Shown here piece after piece: positions 26,779 to 35,433 of a DNA stretch of 61,802 bases. The translations under genes and the position numbers were made by a program. Numbering within the stretch: position 1 is the first letter of the stretch; each line of letters begins with the position of its first letter. This DNA comes from Equadaptatus sp045642025 (GTDB lineage Bacteria; Synergistota; Synergistia; Synergistales; Synergistaceae). Below the pieces are notes generated by a model. The model had not been told where the DNA came from. It did not search any database and was given only the letters and a program-made list of their open reading frames with translations. The DNA lies in the NCBI GenBank assembly GCA_045642025.1, contig JAZUIB010000053.1:1-61802 (forward strand). The letters run 5' to 3'.

Positions 26779-27675
26779 TTACATTTTCCTCATTTTACAT
26801 ACAAAAAAGCCCTCGTACAGTTCCGCAGGCATAACACAGAGCGCGCCTTTTACAGTTACCGGAAGCTGCGGAATATCGTTCATTCCTTCAAATTCTATCG
26901 GAACGATTTCTAAACCTGCTGAGAGTATTTTGCGTACATTATCTTCGTTTTCACATTCAAGCAGAGAGCAGGTAGAATAGACAAGTTCTCCGCCGCGTTT
27001 CAACAGTTTTACTGCCTTTTTTAGCATAGCGGTCTGCAGTGCAGCGCTGTTTGTTACAAGTTCTTCGCTGAATGAAGCTGACTGTTTTTCATTATTCAGA
27101 TCAAGTGTGCCGCTTCCGCTGCACGGCGCGTCAAGCAGAATTTTGTCAAAAGAAAAGAAATCATCGAGTTTTCTTGCATCCTGTACCATTACATACACGG
27201 AATTTGCGCCCTGCTTTTTCAAGTTGTATTTCAGTTTCTCGGCACGAATTTTATTCCGTTCACAGGCAGTTATATGTGCCTTACAGCCGGAAAGCGCCGC
27301 CAGCTGAGTTGTTTTGCCACCAGGGGCAGCTGCCATGTCCAGAATGTCTTCGTCATTCTGAGGGTTAAGAATTATCGGCGGAAGCATTGAAGAAAGACTT
27401 TGCAGATAAATTTTGCCTTCTTCATAAGCAGAAAGCTTCCAAACGCCGCTCTCGTATGCGTCGTTAAGAATAAAAGCTTCACTGCTCCATGACACTGTTT
27501 CAAATTTAATTCCGTTTGATTTAAGCATTTCCGCAGTTTCTTCAGCAGAGCTTTTCAGCAGATTGGCTCGCAAAGTTACAGCACGTTCACAGGAAAAACC
27601 GTCAAAAATTTTTGAGACGTTTTCTTTTCCGTACTGTTGTATCAGTTTTTCACGCAAAAAATCAAGCCTGTTCAT
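26779..27675 (-). CDS. NOL1/NOP2/Sun-family m5C RNA methyltransferase
   Basis: The 298-residue SAM-dependent methyltransferase belongs to the RsmB/RsmF (NSUN) family, which makes 5-methylcytosine in rRNA or tRNA. Motif I is MAAAPGGKTTQL, motif IV DAPCSGSGTL and motif VI YSTCSL, with both catalytic cysteines present. A short N-terminal PUA-like region precedes the catalytic domain; the RsmB N-terminal NusB-like domain is missing, so it is closer to the short RsmF-like forms. It is immediately followed by the nitrogenase-like pair (TAAATG junction) and is divergent from the malic enzyme gene. The modified base is unknown. Confidence 0.9.
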   Translation of the reverse strand: MNRLDFLREKLIQQYGKENVSKIFDGFSCERAVTLRANLLKSSAEETAEMLKSNGIKFETVSWSSEAFILNDAYESGVWKLSAYEEGKIYLQSLSSMLPPIILNPQNDEDILDMAAAPGGKTTQLAALSGCKAHITACERNKIRAEKLKYNLKKQGANSVYVMVQDARKLDDFFSFDKILLDAPCSGSGTLDLNNEKQSASFSEELVTNSAALQTAMLKKAVKLLKRGGELVYSTCSLLECENEDNVRKILSAGLEIVPIEFEGMNDIPQLPVTVKGALCVMPAELYEGFFVCKMRKM

Positions 27676-27759
27676 TTGTCTCTGCCGCCTTGCAAAAAAG
27701 CGAGTTTCCGCTTAAACTTTTACAACGTCAATTATACAGTACTAAGGAGATTTGAGACC

Positions 27760-28932
27760 ATGAATTATGCTGAGGAATCGTTAAAACTGCACGGAGAATG
27801 GAAAGGAAAGATAGAAGTTATTTCAGCGGTTAAGCTTGAAACAAAAGAAGACTTGTCGCTTGCCTACACCCCTGGAGTTGCCCAGCCATGCCTTGAAATT
27901 CAAAAGGACCTATGTAAAAGTTACGACCTTACCCGCAGACACAATCTCTGCCTCGTTGTCACAGACGGAAGTGCTGTATTGGGTTTGGGAAACATAGGAC
28001 CTGAAGCTGGAATGCCCGTTATGGAAGGAAAATGTGTACTTTTCAAAACCTTCGGCGGCGTCGATGCCTTTCCGTTGTGTATAAAATCAAACGATGTAGA
28101 TGAAATAGTAAATACAATATATATGATTTCAGGCAGTTTTGGAGGCGTAAACCTAGAAGATATTTCTGCGCCGCGCTGCTTTGAAATCGAAAAGAAACTG
28201 AAAGAAAAATGCGACATTCCGATTTTCCACGATGACCAGCACGGAACAGCAATAGTAACGCTTGCCGGACTTATCAACGCACTGAAACTCACAGAAAGAA
28301 ACGTGGAAAATGCTAAAATCGTCATCAACGGCGCAGGCGCAGCTGCAATTTCAATCACCAAACTCCTTTTAAGTTACGGTTTCAACGATATTACACTATG
28401 CGACAGAAAAGGCTCAATTTATGAAGGCAGAGCTGACCTTAATCAAGTTAAAGAAGAAATTGCAAAATTCACCAACAAAAACAAAATAAAAGGAGGACTT
28501 GCCGAGGCAATTAAAAATGCAGACGTATTTATCGGAGTTTCTGCTCCTAACGTGCTGAACACTTCAATGGTAAAAACAATGGCAAAAGACTGCATTATCT
28601 TTGCCTGCGCCAACCCTACGCCTGAGATTTTTCCCGAAGACGCTAAAGCTGGTGGCGCAAAAATCATTGCGACAGGAAGAAGCGACTATCCGAATCAGAT
28701 AAACAACGTACTTGCCTTCCCCGGCATTTTCAGAGGCGCTTTCGACGTTCGCGCTTCCGACATCAACGAAGAAATGAAACTTGCCGCGGCTCACGCAATC
28801 GCAGAACTTATTTCAGACGATGAACTCAATGCAGATTACATCATTCCCAATCCGTTTGACAAACGCGTTGCACAAGCAGTCGCAAAAGCCGTTGCCCAAG
28901 CGGCAAAAGACAGCGGCGTCGCAAGAATATAA
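27760..28932 (+). CDS. Malic enzyme (NAD(P)-dependent)
   Basis: Malic enzyme oxidatively decarboxylates malate to pyruvate. The 390-residue, short bacterial form has LAYTPGVAQPC near residue 30, VTDGSAVLGLGNIGPEAGMPVMEGK, the metal-binding HDDQHGTAIV, a Rossmann stretch VINGAGAAAISI and ACANPTPEI. The frame opens at 27637, but the ATG at 27760 follows AAGGAGA at good spacing and begins the family-typical N-terminus. It is a single-gene unit, divergent from the RNA methyltransferase and ended by a perfect terminator. NAD versus NADP preference is not resolved. Confidence 0.95.
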   Translation: MNYAEESLKLHGEWKGKIEVISAVKLETKEDLSLAYTPGVAQPCLEIQKDLCKSYDLTRRHNLCLVVTDGSAVLGLGNIGPEAGMPVMEGKCVLFKTFGGVDAFPLCIKSNDVDEIVNTIYMISGSFGGVNLEDISAPRCFEIEKKLKEKCDIPIFHDDQHGTAIVTLAGLINALKLTERNVENAKIVINGAGAAAISITKLLLSYGFNDITLCDRKGSIYEGRADLNQVKEEIAKFTNKNKIKGGLAEAIKNADVFIGVSAPNVLNTSMVKTMAKDCIIFACANPTPEIFPEDAKAGGAKIIATGRSDYPNQINNVLAFPGIFRGAFDVRASDINEEMKLAAAHAIAELISDDELNADYIIPNPFDKRVAQAVAKAVAQAAKDSGVARI

Positions 28933-28979
28933 TCTGCTATTGAGCAATATTCAGCATTTTGACTGAGCAATATTTTAAG

Positions 28980-29013
28980 AACAGGCGGAGCTTTAACGCT
29001 CCGCCTGTTTCTT
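28980..29013 (+). terminator. Malic enzyme terminator
   Basis: A perfect 12-bp stem (AACAGGCGGAGC / GCTCCGCCTGTT) with a 6-base loop TTTAAC is followed by TTCTTATC. It lies 47 bases after the stop codon. Confidence 0.9.
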
Positions 29014-29041
29014 ATCTAAATCCGGTCAATTACTACTCATC

Positions 29042-29272
29042 CTATCTTGCAGAGCGGCTGCCGATGCAGTGATTGTGTTCATCGTACATATATATCGTGC
29101 TGCCAATCTTAATATTAACAGTAGTACCTGTATATCCCTGCAGTTCTCCTGAGCGCGTCCAAAGCGTGTGGTTGCGGTCATCATAGACATAGACTGTGCT
29201 GCCACGCTGTACAGCCATACCAATTGAAAGGATTGTCGTTAATACTGCCACATATTTTACTGCTGTCTTCAA
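29042..29272 (-). CDS. Small exported protein with internal duplication
   Basis: The 76-residue product starts at a TTG (29272) and begins with a hydrophobic stretch that looks like a signal peptide or anchor. The mature part has two similar units: GSTVYVYDDRNHTLWTRSG and GSTIYMYDEHNHCIGSRSA. They share STxYxYDxxNHxxxxRS, suggesting two beta-hairpins. No better start exists without losing the signal peptide. I do not recognise the family. It follows a Sel1 protein gene by seven bases, so it is the last member of the secreted-protein cluster. The function is unknown. Confidence 0.6.
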   Translation of the reverse strand: MKTAVKYVAVLTTILSIGMAVQRGSTVYVYDDRNHTLWTRSGELQGYTGTTVNIKIGSTIYMYDEHNHCIGSRSAR

Positions 29273-29279
29273 TTATAAC

Positions 29280-30107
29280 CTATTTAACACCCAAAGCGTT
29301 GAGATGCTTTTTGGCACTTTCATTTCCAAGTCCGGCTGCCCATTTGTACCATTTTACTGCTTCTTCTCCACTCTTATAGGCTTTGTTATAATCATATATC
29401 CAAGCTAGCATTAACGCTGAATCGGCATCCCCTCCTAATCCGGCTTGTTTTAACCATTTTATGGATTCTTCTGTATTATTATAAAAGTACCTTGCTCCCA
29501 GACTTCTCATTGCACCTATATGCCCCGCCTCGGCAGCTTTTTTATACCAAGTCTCAGCTTCCTTGTGATTTTTAGCAACATATCTGCCTTCGTCATACAT
29601 TTTACCTAAGCTAAACATTGCCTCAACATCTCCGCTTTTAGCAAGCTGCATTTGTTGCGTCACTCGTGTTTCGCCAAACTGGATATTAACAAGCTTACGG
29701 GTACCATTCTTAGACAAAAATACTACCCTAATAGAAGACTTTTTTCCATTGGCACAATCTGCAACATAATATCTAATATCATCTTGACTGCACCTTTTGG
29801 TGTCCATATTATCTATACTAAATACATCTGAGCCTTTAAGCATATCATATTTTTCTGCCAAGCTTCCATGGCGCACTTTTTCTACTATCATATATCCATC
29901 ACGACTTCTCGCCACGTCTGCAACATCAAAACCAACGGTGGAAAGCATCGAAAAATCTACCGGCGTCTTTAATCCATACCCACCTCCTTCTATCTCACGA
30001 AAAACGCTGATCATATTTCTATTGAAAGAATCTGCCGAAGCTGTCGTTGCACAGAACAATAAAAAAAAGGAAGTTAAATATACTGCAAAATTACATTTTA
30101 TCTTCAT
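29280..30107 (-). CDS. Exported PDZ-like and Sel1-repeat protein
   Basis: The 275-residue protein has a signal peptide ending near ATTASA, a region resembling a PDZ domain (about residues 50-130, with VEKVRHGSLAEKYDMLKGSDV), and three or four C-terminal Sel1-type repeats such as AMFSLGKMYDEGRYVAKNHKEA. Sel1 repeats are TPR-like protein-binding solenoids. The frame opens with TTG at 30113, but the ATG at 30107 sits eight bases after AGGGG and is taken as the start. It lies between another Sel1 protein and the small duplicated protein. A periplasmic scaffolding role is plausible but unproven. Confidence 0.8.
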   Translation of the reverse strand: MKIKCNFAVYLTSFFLLFCATTASADSFNRNMISVFREIEGGGYGLKTPVDFSMLSTVGFDVADVARSRDGYMIVEKVRHGSLAEKYDMLKGSDVFSIDNMDTKRCSQDDIRYYVADCANGKKSSIRVVFLSKNGTRKLVNIQFGETRVTQQMQLAKSGDVEAMFSLGKMYDEGRYVAKNHKEAETWYKKAAEAGHIGAMRSLGARYFYNNTEESIKWLKQAGLGGDADSALMLAWIYDYNKAYKSGEEAVKWYKWAAGLGNESAKKHLNALGVK

Positions 30108-30150
30108 GTTCAAGTCCCCTTTGCCTTTGTCTATACTGGATTGTAATACA

Positions 30151-31017
30151 TTATTTTTCTGTTTGAATTTCCTTAAGACGCCCTATGGCAAAGCTGTTTC
30201 CAAGCTTTGCTGCTTTGGTGTACCATTTTAGGGCTTCATCTCTATTTTGCTTTACCCCATCTCCGTCCAAAAACATATTCCCTAAATTGTACATAGCATA
30301 GTCATCTCCACCACATGCTGCTTTTTGATACCACTTCGCAGCTTCAGAATAATCCCGTTGAACACCTTCACCATTGCAATATTTTGTAGCTAAAATTGTC
30401 ATTGCCTTTACATCTCCGGCTTTGGCAGCTTTCATATAGCAATTAGCTGCTTCTTCCAAATCTTGATAACCTCGCACGTGCCCATATATAAATCCCAACT
30501 CACACATTGCTTTTGTATTTCCCGCCTCTGCTGCTTTCCAAAACCACTGTACGGACTGTTCAGTATCAACTTTTACACCATGACCTAAGAAATAGAGCTC
30601 TCCTAAATGAAACATTGCAATATTATTACCTTGCAATGCTGCTTTTTTAAACCATTTCACCGCTTCTCCATAAGCCTTTTGCACGCCTTGTCCTTTATAA
30701 TACAAATATCCCACATTACTTGTAGCCTCGATACTGCCATTTTCAGATGCCTTCCTGAACCAATCCATCGCTTTGGTATCGTTTTGTTGCACACCTAATC
30801 CTTGGTGATACATATGTCCAAGAAAAAACATTGCATCTGCATCTTTTGCTTCTGCAGCATTTATAAAGCAAGCCAAAGCCTCTGGATATTTTCCGCTCTC
30901 AAGGCACTTAATACCTTTATCAGTAAATGGCACAGCAGCACCCAAACTCTGAATAGCACCATTAAAAGTAAGCGATACCATCATAAATAATGCCCAAAAA
31001 ACAAGCCTTCTTCTCAT
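30151..31017 (-). CDS. Exported Sel1-repeat protein
   Basis: The 288-residue protein starts with a signal peptide (MRRRLVFWALFMMVSLTFNG) followed by about seven Sel1 repeats covering nearly the whole mature chain. Typical units are AMFFLGHMYHQGLGVQQNDTKA and AMYNLGNMFLDGDGVKQNRDEA. Such proteins sit in the periplasm or outer surface and act as adaptors. AAAGGA precedes the ATG. It is 31 bases after the natural end of the frame-shifted zinc-ribbon gene and 43 bases before the next Sel1 gene, so the cluster is probably one transcript. Confidence 0.88.
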   Translation of the reverse strand: MRRRLVFWALFMMVSLTFNGAIQSLGAAVPFTDKGIKCLESGKYPEALACFINAAEAKDADAMFFLGHMYHQGLGVQQNDTKAMDWFRKASENGSIEATSNVGYLYYKGQGVQKAYGEAVKWFKKAALQGNNIAMFHLGELYFLGHGVKVDTEQSVQWFWKAAEAGNTKAMCELGFIYGHVRGYQDLEEAANCYMKAAKAGDVKAMTILATKYCNGEGVQRDYSEAAKWYQKAACGGDDYAMYNLGNMFLDGDGVKQNRDEALKWYTKAAKLGNSFAIGRLKEIQTEK

Positions 31018-31048
31018 ATCCGTACTATCCTTTCTCTCTTTGCGAAAC

Positions 31049-31736
31049 TTAGTAACTTTCTTGTATTCTGTGTAAATTTTCCTCTCTACGGCGCTTTGCT
31101 GCTTCCATCGCAGATGATCGTTCTACAGCCGATGTACTCCTATGTTGTGCCACAACTACACTTTTTGCCGAGTCAGCAGAATTACTTGTACCTAAATTTT
31201 TTTTACGTTGTTTAGGGATATTTGTTTTGTGTTTGGCAGTTATCGTTTCCTTTTTAGACTGCGTCCCCCCCCGTTGCTTTATCTTTTGCCTTTTTAGCAG
31301 TGATTTCTTGTTTAGGCAGCACTGTTAGATCACCCACAGGTTTACACATCTGTCTTGCCGTGACAACAACATTGCCTTTCCAATAGTCATTGCCTGAAAC
31401 TATCTTCACTTTATAGGTTCCCTGTTTAATGGAAATTTCACATGGTGTCCGAGAAAGCATTTTATCCTCTACATACAAAACGCCATTTGCAACATTAATA
31501 CTTATAATGCCTTTATTAAGTTTCTGATATACGAAAACAGAAACCACACACAGCACACCAAGCAACGCGTAAAAAAGCATTCTTTTTCTTTCTGCCTTCT
31601 GTTTTTTCTCATTCTCAATATTCATTCGAGCCGTATAAGCCTGACGGACAGCTTCTTCAGAATAAGTTGCTCCACAAGAAGGACAATAGCTAAGAGCTTC
31701 GTCAAACATCTCGCCACAATAAGGACATTTTCTCAT
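31049..31736 (-). pseudogene. Zinc-ribbon, transmembrane, PEGA-like protein interrupted at a G8 tract
   Basis: As written, the frame from 31736 stops at 31254 after 160 residues. It has an N-terminal zinc ribbon (CPYCGEMF and CPSCGATY), one transmembrane helix (MLFYALLGVLCVVSVFVY) and a PEGA-like beta domain. Eight consecutive G residues on the coding strand (31265-31272) fall just before the stop. With seven, the frame would run on to a TAA at 31049-31051, giving 228 residues with a hydrophilic tail of about 70 rich in Ser, Ala, Lys and Arg. The tail fills what would otherwise be a gene-free gap and ends 31 bases before the next start. It could be phase-variable, a real truncation or a base-calling error. 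Confidence 0.7.
31265..31272 (-). repeat. Homopolymeric G8 tract at a frame junction
   Basis: Eight C residues on the plus strand (G on the coding strand) lie within the last codons of the short form of the zinc-ribbon protein. Loss of one base fuses the downstream frame. Tracts of this length are known slippage sites. Confidence 0.85.
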
Positions 31737-31766
31737 AGTGCAATTCTCCGTTTCTTTCGTATATGT

Positions 31767-32260
31767 TTATCTCTCTATAAGCACGACCATGTCAACTTTA
31801 ATATATTTTTCTTTCAACGTCCACAGATTTTCGTTTTTAAGACGGATACAGCCTTCCGTAACGTTTTTCCCTATAGAGTTAGGGCCAAGGGTTCCGTGTA
31901 TGCCTATGCCGCTCCAACCCGTTTTCAAACGAATAAACCACGGGCCGTATGCATTGGGAATAACGTCCTTTCCGTCATGAAATCATGCGACCAACCTTGC
32001 GCTGACTGCACAGACTGAACGGAAAAATTTCCCTCCGGCGTCCGACAGTCTCCCGATTTCTGTTTCTGACCACTGTTTCTGCCGACCGCAACGCCGAATT
32101 TTGTGACAACGCTTTTGCCGTTCATAACGTAAAGCAAACGTTCGGGCTTGACAATTTTAATCCATATCCTGTTGTTATCAGCCAAAGCGCAAGCCGCAAT
32201 CCCAAGCAGCAAAATACCGACTTGCAGCAAAAAAAGAAATTTCTTTATTTTACAATTCAT
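31767..32260 (-). pseudogene. L,D-transpeptidase (YkuD family) disrupted by a single-base frameshift
   Basis: The frame from 32260 encodes a signal peptide and the N-terminal part of a YkuD domain, then leaves frame near 31975, after a QGWSHDF-type segment. The shifted frame continues DGKDVIPNAYGPWFI, IGIHGTLGPNSIG and EGCIRL, the YkuD active site with its His, Ser/Gly and Cys-Arg residues. It ends at a TAA at 31767-31769. Adding one base restores a 164-residue enzyme of normal length for this class. Such enzymes make 3-3 cross-links or attach proteins to peptidoglycan in the periplasm. The site is not homopolymeric, so it may be a genuine mutation or a sequence error. Confidence 0.85.
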
Positions 32261-32340
32261 AATCGTACTATCTTACAAACTTACGTTAAGGGCGTTAAGA
32301 ATTTGTCTGACGACCGGCGACAGCCGACTTTTCACTGAAG

Positions 32341-33120
32341 TTATATCGCGGCTTTGCAGATTTCCATAAAGCTGCCGTATTTCAGTGAGGCGCCTCCGAC
32401 CAAGACTCCGTCTATGTCCGGCTGTGCCATAATGTCTGCGGTGTTGGCAGGTTTAACGCTTCCGCCGTAAAGGATAAGGATGTTTTCCGCAAATTCTTCG
32501 CCGTAAAGTTCTTTTACTGTTTCACGGACAAATTTGCAGACTTCTTCCGCATCTTCAGGTGTCGCGTTTTTTCCTGTGCCTATTGCCCAAACTGGCTCAT
32601 ACGCGATAATGAATTTGTCTGCCGAAGCCTTGATATCTTTCATACCCGCAACAAGTTGTTCTCTGACAACGTCAAAGGTTTTTCCCGCTTCTCTTTCTTC
32701 AAACAGTTCACCTACGCAGTAAACAGGAATAATATCGGCAGCGACTGCCGCAAGAAGTTTTTTGTTCAAAAATTCGTTTGTTTCGCCAAAGATATGGCGT
32801 CTTTCGGAATGTCCGATAATAGCATATTTTATACCAAGTTCTTTAAGCATAGGAATTGAAACTTCACCGGTAAACGCGCCTGATTCATTATCGTTTACGT
32901 TTTGTGCACCGACGATAAAAAGAGGGTCAGGCTTGCATTCCATTGCTTTTTGAAGCGAAAGAAACGGTGGAAATATTGCAATTTCAAGTTTTTTTGTACT
33001 GACCGCTCTAAATACCTTATCATCGTTTTCAAGCAGTGCACCGAAGCCTTTCATAAAGTCTTCAGTTTCGGCTATGCCGTTGTTCATTTTCCAGTTGCCT
33101 GCCGCAAATACTTTTCTCAT
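32341..33120 (-). CDS. tpiA: Triosephosphate isomerase
   Basis: TpiA interconverts dihydroxyacetone phosphate and glyceraldehyde 3-phosphate. The 259-residue protein has AGNWKMN at the N-terminus, the catalytic histidine in AIIGHSERR, the catalytic glutamate in AYEPVWAIGTG, and the phosphate-binding YGGSVKP. It is the last gene of the gap-pgk-tpiA operon, separated from pgk by a stable hairpin. GGAGG precedes the ATG. Confidence 0.97.
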   Translation of the reverse strand: MRKVFAAGNWKMNNGIAETEDFMKGFGALLENDDKVFRAVSTKKLEIAIFPPFLSLQKAMECKPDPLFIVGAQNVNDNESGAFTGEVSIPMLKELGIKYAIIGHSERRHIFGETNEFLNKKLLAAVAADIIPVYCVGELFEEREAGKTFDVVREQLVAGMKDIKASADKFIIAYEPVWAIGTGKNATPEDAEEVCKFVRETVKELYGEEFAENILILYGGSVKPANTADIMAQPDIDGVLVGGASLKYGSFMEICKAAI

Positions 33121-33137
33121 TGTCCAACCTCCAAATA

Positions 33138-33158
33138 ATGCCCCCGCACGCGGGGCAT
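33138..33158 (-). terminator. Intercistronic hairpin between pgk and tpiA
   Basis: ATGCCCC(C)GC / GCGGGGCAT forms a stable GC-rich hairpin with one bulged base, followed on the minus strand by TTATTT and the tpiA ribosome binding site. It could be a partial terminator or an RNA-processing or stabilising element that sets tpiA expression. Confidence 0.6.
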
Positions 33159-33162
33159 AAAA

Positions 33163-34353
33163 TTATTCCTGTATGATGTAAGGCTCTATGCCCGGGAGCA
33201 TTTTGCCTTCAAAGAATTCAAGACTAGCGCCTCCGCCGGTCGATACATGTGATACTTTGTCTGCAAACCCGAACAGGGTTGCAGCTGCCGCAGAATCTCC
33301 GCCGCCCGCTACAGTAAGCGCTCCTTTTTCCGTTGCTTCTGCTATTGCCTTTGCTACTAGGCGTGTTCCTTCTGCAAAAGCAGGCATTTCAAAAACTCCC
33401 ATTGGACCGTTCCAAAGCACGGTTTTTGCGTTGTGAATTATCTCTGTAAATTCAGCTACTGTTTTCGAGCCTATATCTAACCCTATTTTTCCTGCGGGCA
33501 TATTGTCCGCGTCAACTGTGATGTGCGGTGAATCTGCTTTGAATTCATCTGCAAAAACAAAATCCTTCGGCAGAACTATCTTTACACCGAGTTTTTCCGC
33601 TTTACGCAGCATTTCTGCGGCAAAACCAAGTTTTTCCGTTTCGCAAAGCGACCTGCCTATTTCGTAGCCGAGCGCCTTCATAAAGGTAAATGCCATGCCT
33701 CCGCCTACAAGGACATAATCCGCCTTGCTGAGCATATTTTCAACAACGCCGATTTTATCTGAAACTTTAGAACCTCCGAGAATCAGAACATAAGGCTTTT
33801 CAGGATTTTCGCAGGGTGCAGAAAGCATTTTAATTTCTTTTGCCATTAGATGTCCAGCAAAAGACGGAAGTATTTCCGTAAGCGCTCTTGTTGACGTGTG
33901 AGCTCTGTGCGCCACACTGAAAGCATCCATTACGTAAGCACAGAATGGGGCTGCCAGTTTGTGTGCAAATTCCATGGAATTTGCACTTTCGTCTACATGG
34001 AAACGCACGTTTTCAAGCATAAGTATTTCGTCAGTCTGCGCAGCAACCGCATCTTCAACAATAGGTCCCACACAGTCTCGCACAAAACGCACTTTAAATC
34101 CGGAAATTTCAGCAAATTTTTCGCCTACTGGTTTCAGCGAGCATTTTGGATCTGCAACACCTTTAGGTCTGCCAAAATGCGACAGCAACGACACGCGTGC
34201 CCCCATATCTATCAGCGCTTTTATCGTTGGAATATGAGATGCAAGACGAGTAACGTCAGTTACCAGCCCATCCTGCATAGGCACATTAAAATCTACTCTG
34301 ACAAGAACCTTCTTTCCTGCAACGTCCGATGGGGTGAAGGTTTTCAGCTGCAT
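33163..34353 (-). CDS. pgk: Phosphoglycerate kinase
   Basis: Pgk makes ATP from 1,3-bisphosphoglycerate. The 396-residue protein has RVDFNVPMQDG, SLLSHFGRPKG, a central hinge region, LILGGSKVSDKIG and the C-terminal GGGDSAAA nucleotide-loop motif. The stop of gap is four bases upstream of its start, so the two genes are tightly linked. It is the middle gene of gap-pgk-tpiA. Confidence 0.97.
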   Translation of the reverse strand: MQLKTFTPSDVAGKKVLVRVDFNVPMQDGLVTDVTRLASHIPTIKALIDMGARVSLLSHFGRPKGVADPKCSLKPVGEKFAEISGFKVRFVRDCVGPIVEDAVAAQTDEILMLENVRFHVDESANSMEFAHKLAAPFCAYVMDAFSVAHRAHTSTRALTEILPSFAGHLMAKEIKMLSAPCENPEKPYVLILGGSKVSDKIGVVENMLSKADYVLVGGGMAFTFMKALGYEIGRSLCETEKLGFAAEMLRKAEKLGVKIVLPKDFVFADEFKADSPHITVDADNMPAGKIGLDIGSKTVAEFTEIIHNAKTVLWNGPMGVFEMPAFAEGTRLVAKAIAEATEKGALTVAGGGDSAAAATLFGFADKVSHVSTGGGASLEFFEGKMLPGIEPYIIQE

Positions 34354-34356
34354 AAT

Positions 34357-35373
34357 TTAGACTCCTTTTGAAAGTATATAGTCTGCTAGGTCAACAATTC
34401 TGTTGCTATATGCCCATTCGTTGTCATACCAGGAGAGAATTTTAATCATATCACCCATAACGTAGGTATGTTCCGGCGCAAATACCGATGAATGCGCATC
34501 ACCGCAGAAGTCCATTGACACTGTGTTCTGTTCTGCATATCCAAGAATACCTTTGAGTGCGCCTTCTGAAGCTTCCAGCATTGCAGCATTGATTTCATCA
34601 GCAGTAGCCGTTTTTTCAAGAACAACCGTAAGGTCCACAACTGAAACATCAGGGGTTGGAACACGAAGTGCAAAGCCGTTGAGTTTGCCTTTAAGTTCAG
34701 GCATAACAAGCGAAATTGCTTTTGCAGCACCTGTTGTTGTCGGAACTATTGACATTGCTGCAGCTCTGCCGCGAACAATTTTCGGACGGGGTATATCAAG
34801 GATTGCTTGGTCATTCGTATATGAATGGATTGTATTCATGAGACCTTTGACAATTCCGAATTTTTCCTGGAGAACCTTGCAGACAGGCGCAAGGCAGTTT
34901 GTTGTGCATGACGCGTTTGAAATAATGTTGTGTTTTGTTGCATCGTAGATACTTTCGTTTACACCCATAACTATTGTAGCATCTTCATTTTTAGCTGGTG
35001 CGGATATAATAACTTTTTTCGCTCCGGCTTCAATATGTGCCTTAGCTTTTTCTCCGTCAGTAAAACGTCCTGTTGACTCGATAACAAGGTCAACCCCCAT
35101 TTCTTTCCATGGGAGTTTTGCAGGATCTGGCTCGGCAACAGCTTTAATTCTCTGTCCGTCTACTACAAGAGTATCATTGTCAATTCGTATATCCCCTTGA
35201 AATTTTCTGAAGGTGGAGTCATATTTTAGAAGATATGCAAGGGTCTCCGGCGGTGTAAGGTCGTTAATTGCAACGATTTCAAAGTTGTTTTCTTTACTGT
35301 TTGTAAAAAACGCGCGTGTTGTGAGACGTCCGATACGCCCAAATCCGTTAATTGCTACTTTGTACTTTGCCAT
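34357..35373 (-). CDS. gap: Glyceraldehyde-3-phosphate dehydrogenase, type I
   Basis: The 338-residue enzyme oxidises glyceraldehyde 3-phosphate with NAD. It has the N-terminal INGFGRIGRL Rossmann motif, the catalytic cysteine in SNASCTTNCLAP, and SWYDNEWAYSNR near the C-terminus. AAGGAG precedes the ATG. It follows the debranching enzyme gene by 60 bases and leads the glycolytic trio. There is room for a promoter in the AT-rich gap, where TTGCAA is visible, but no matching -10 box is clear. Confidence 0.97.
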   Translation of the reverse strand: MAKYKVAINGFGRIGRLTTRAFFTNSKENNFEIVAINDLTPPETLAYLLKYDSTFRKFQGDIRIDNDTLVVDGQRIKAVAEPDPAKLPWKEMGVDLVIESTGRFTDGEKAKAHIEAGAKKVIISAPAKNEDATIVMGVNESIYDATKHNIISNASCTTNCLAPVCKVLQEKFGIVKGLMNTIHSYTNDQAILDIPRPKIVRGRAAAMSIVPTTTGAAKAISLVMPELKGKLNGFALRVPTPDVSVVDLTVVLEKTATADEINAAMLEASEGALKGILGYAEQNTVSMDFCGDAHSSVFAPEHTYVMGDMIKILSWYDNEWAYSNRIVDLADYILSKGV

Positions 35374-35433
35374 TATAAAACCACTCCTTAATTTTTGATG
35401 GATTTATTGCAACCTTAACACATTAACTTAGAT

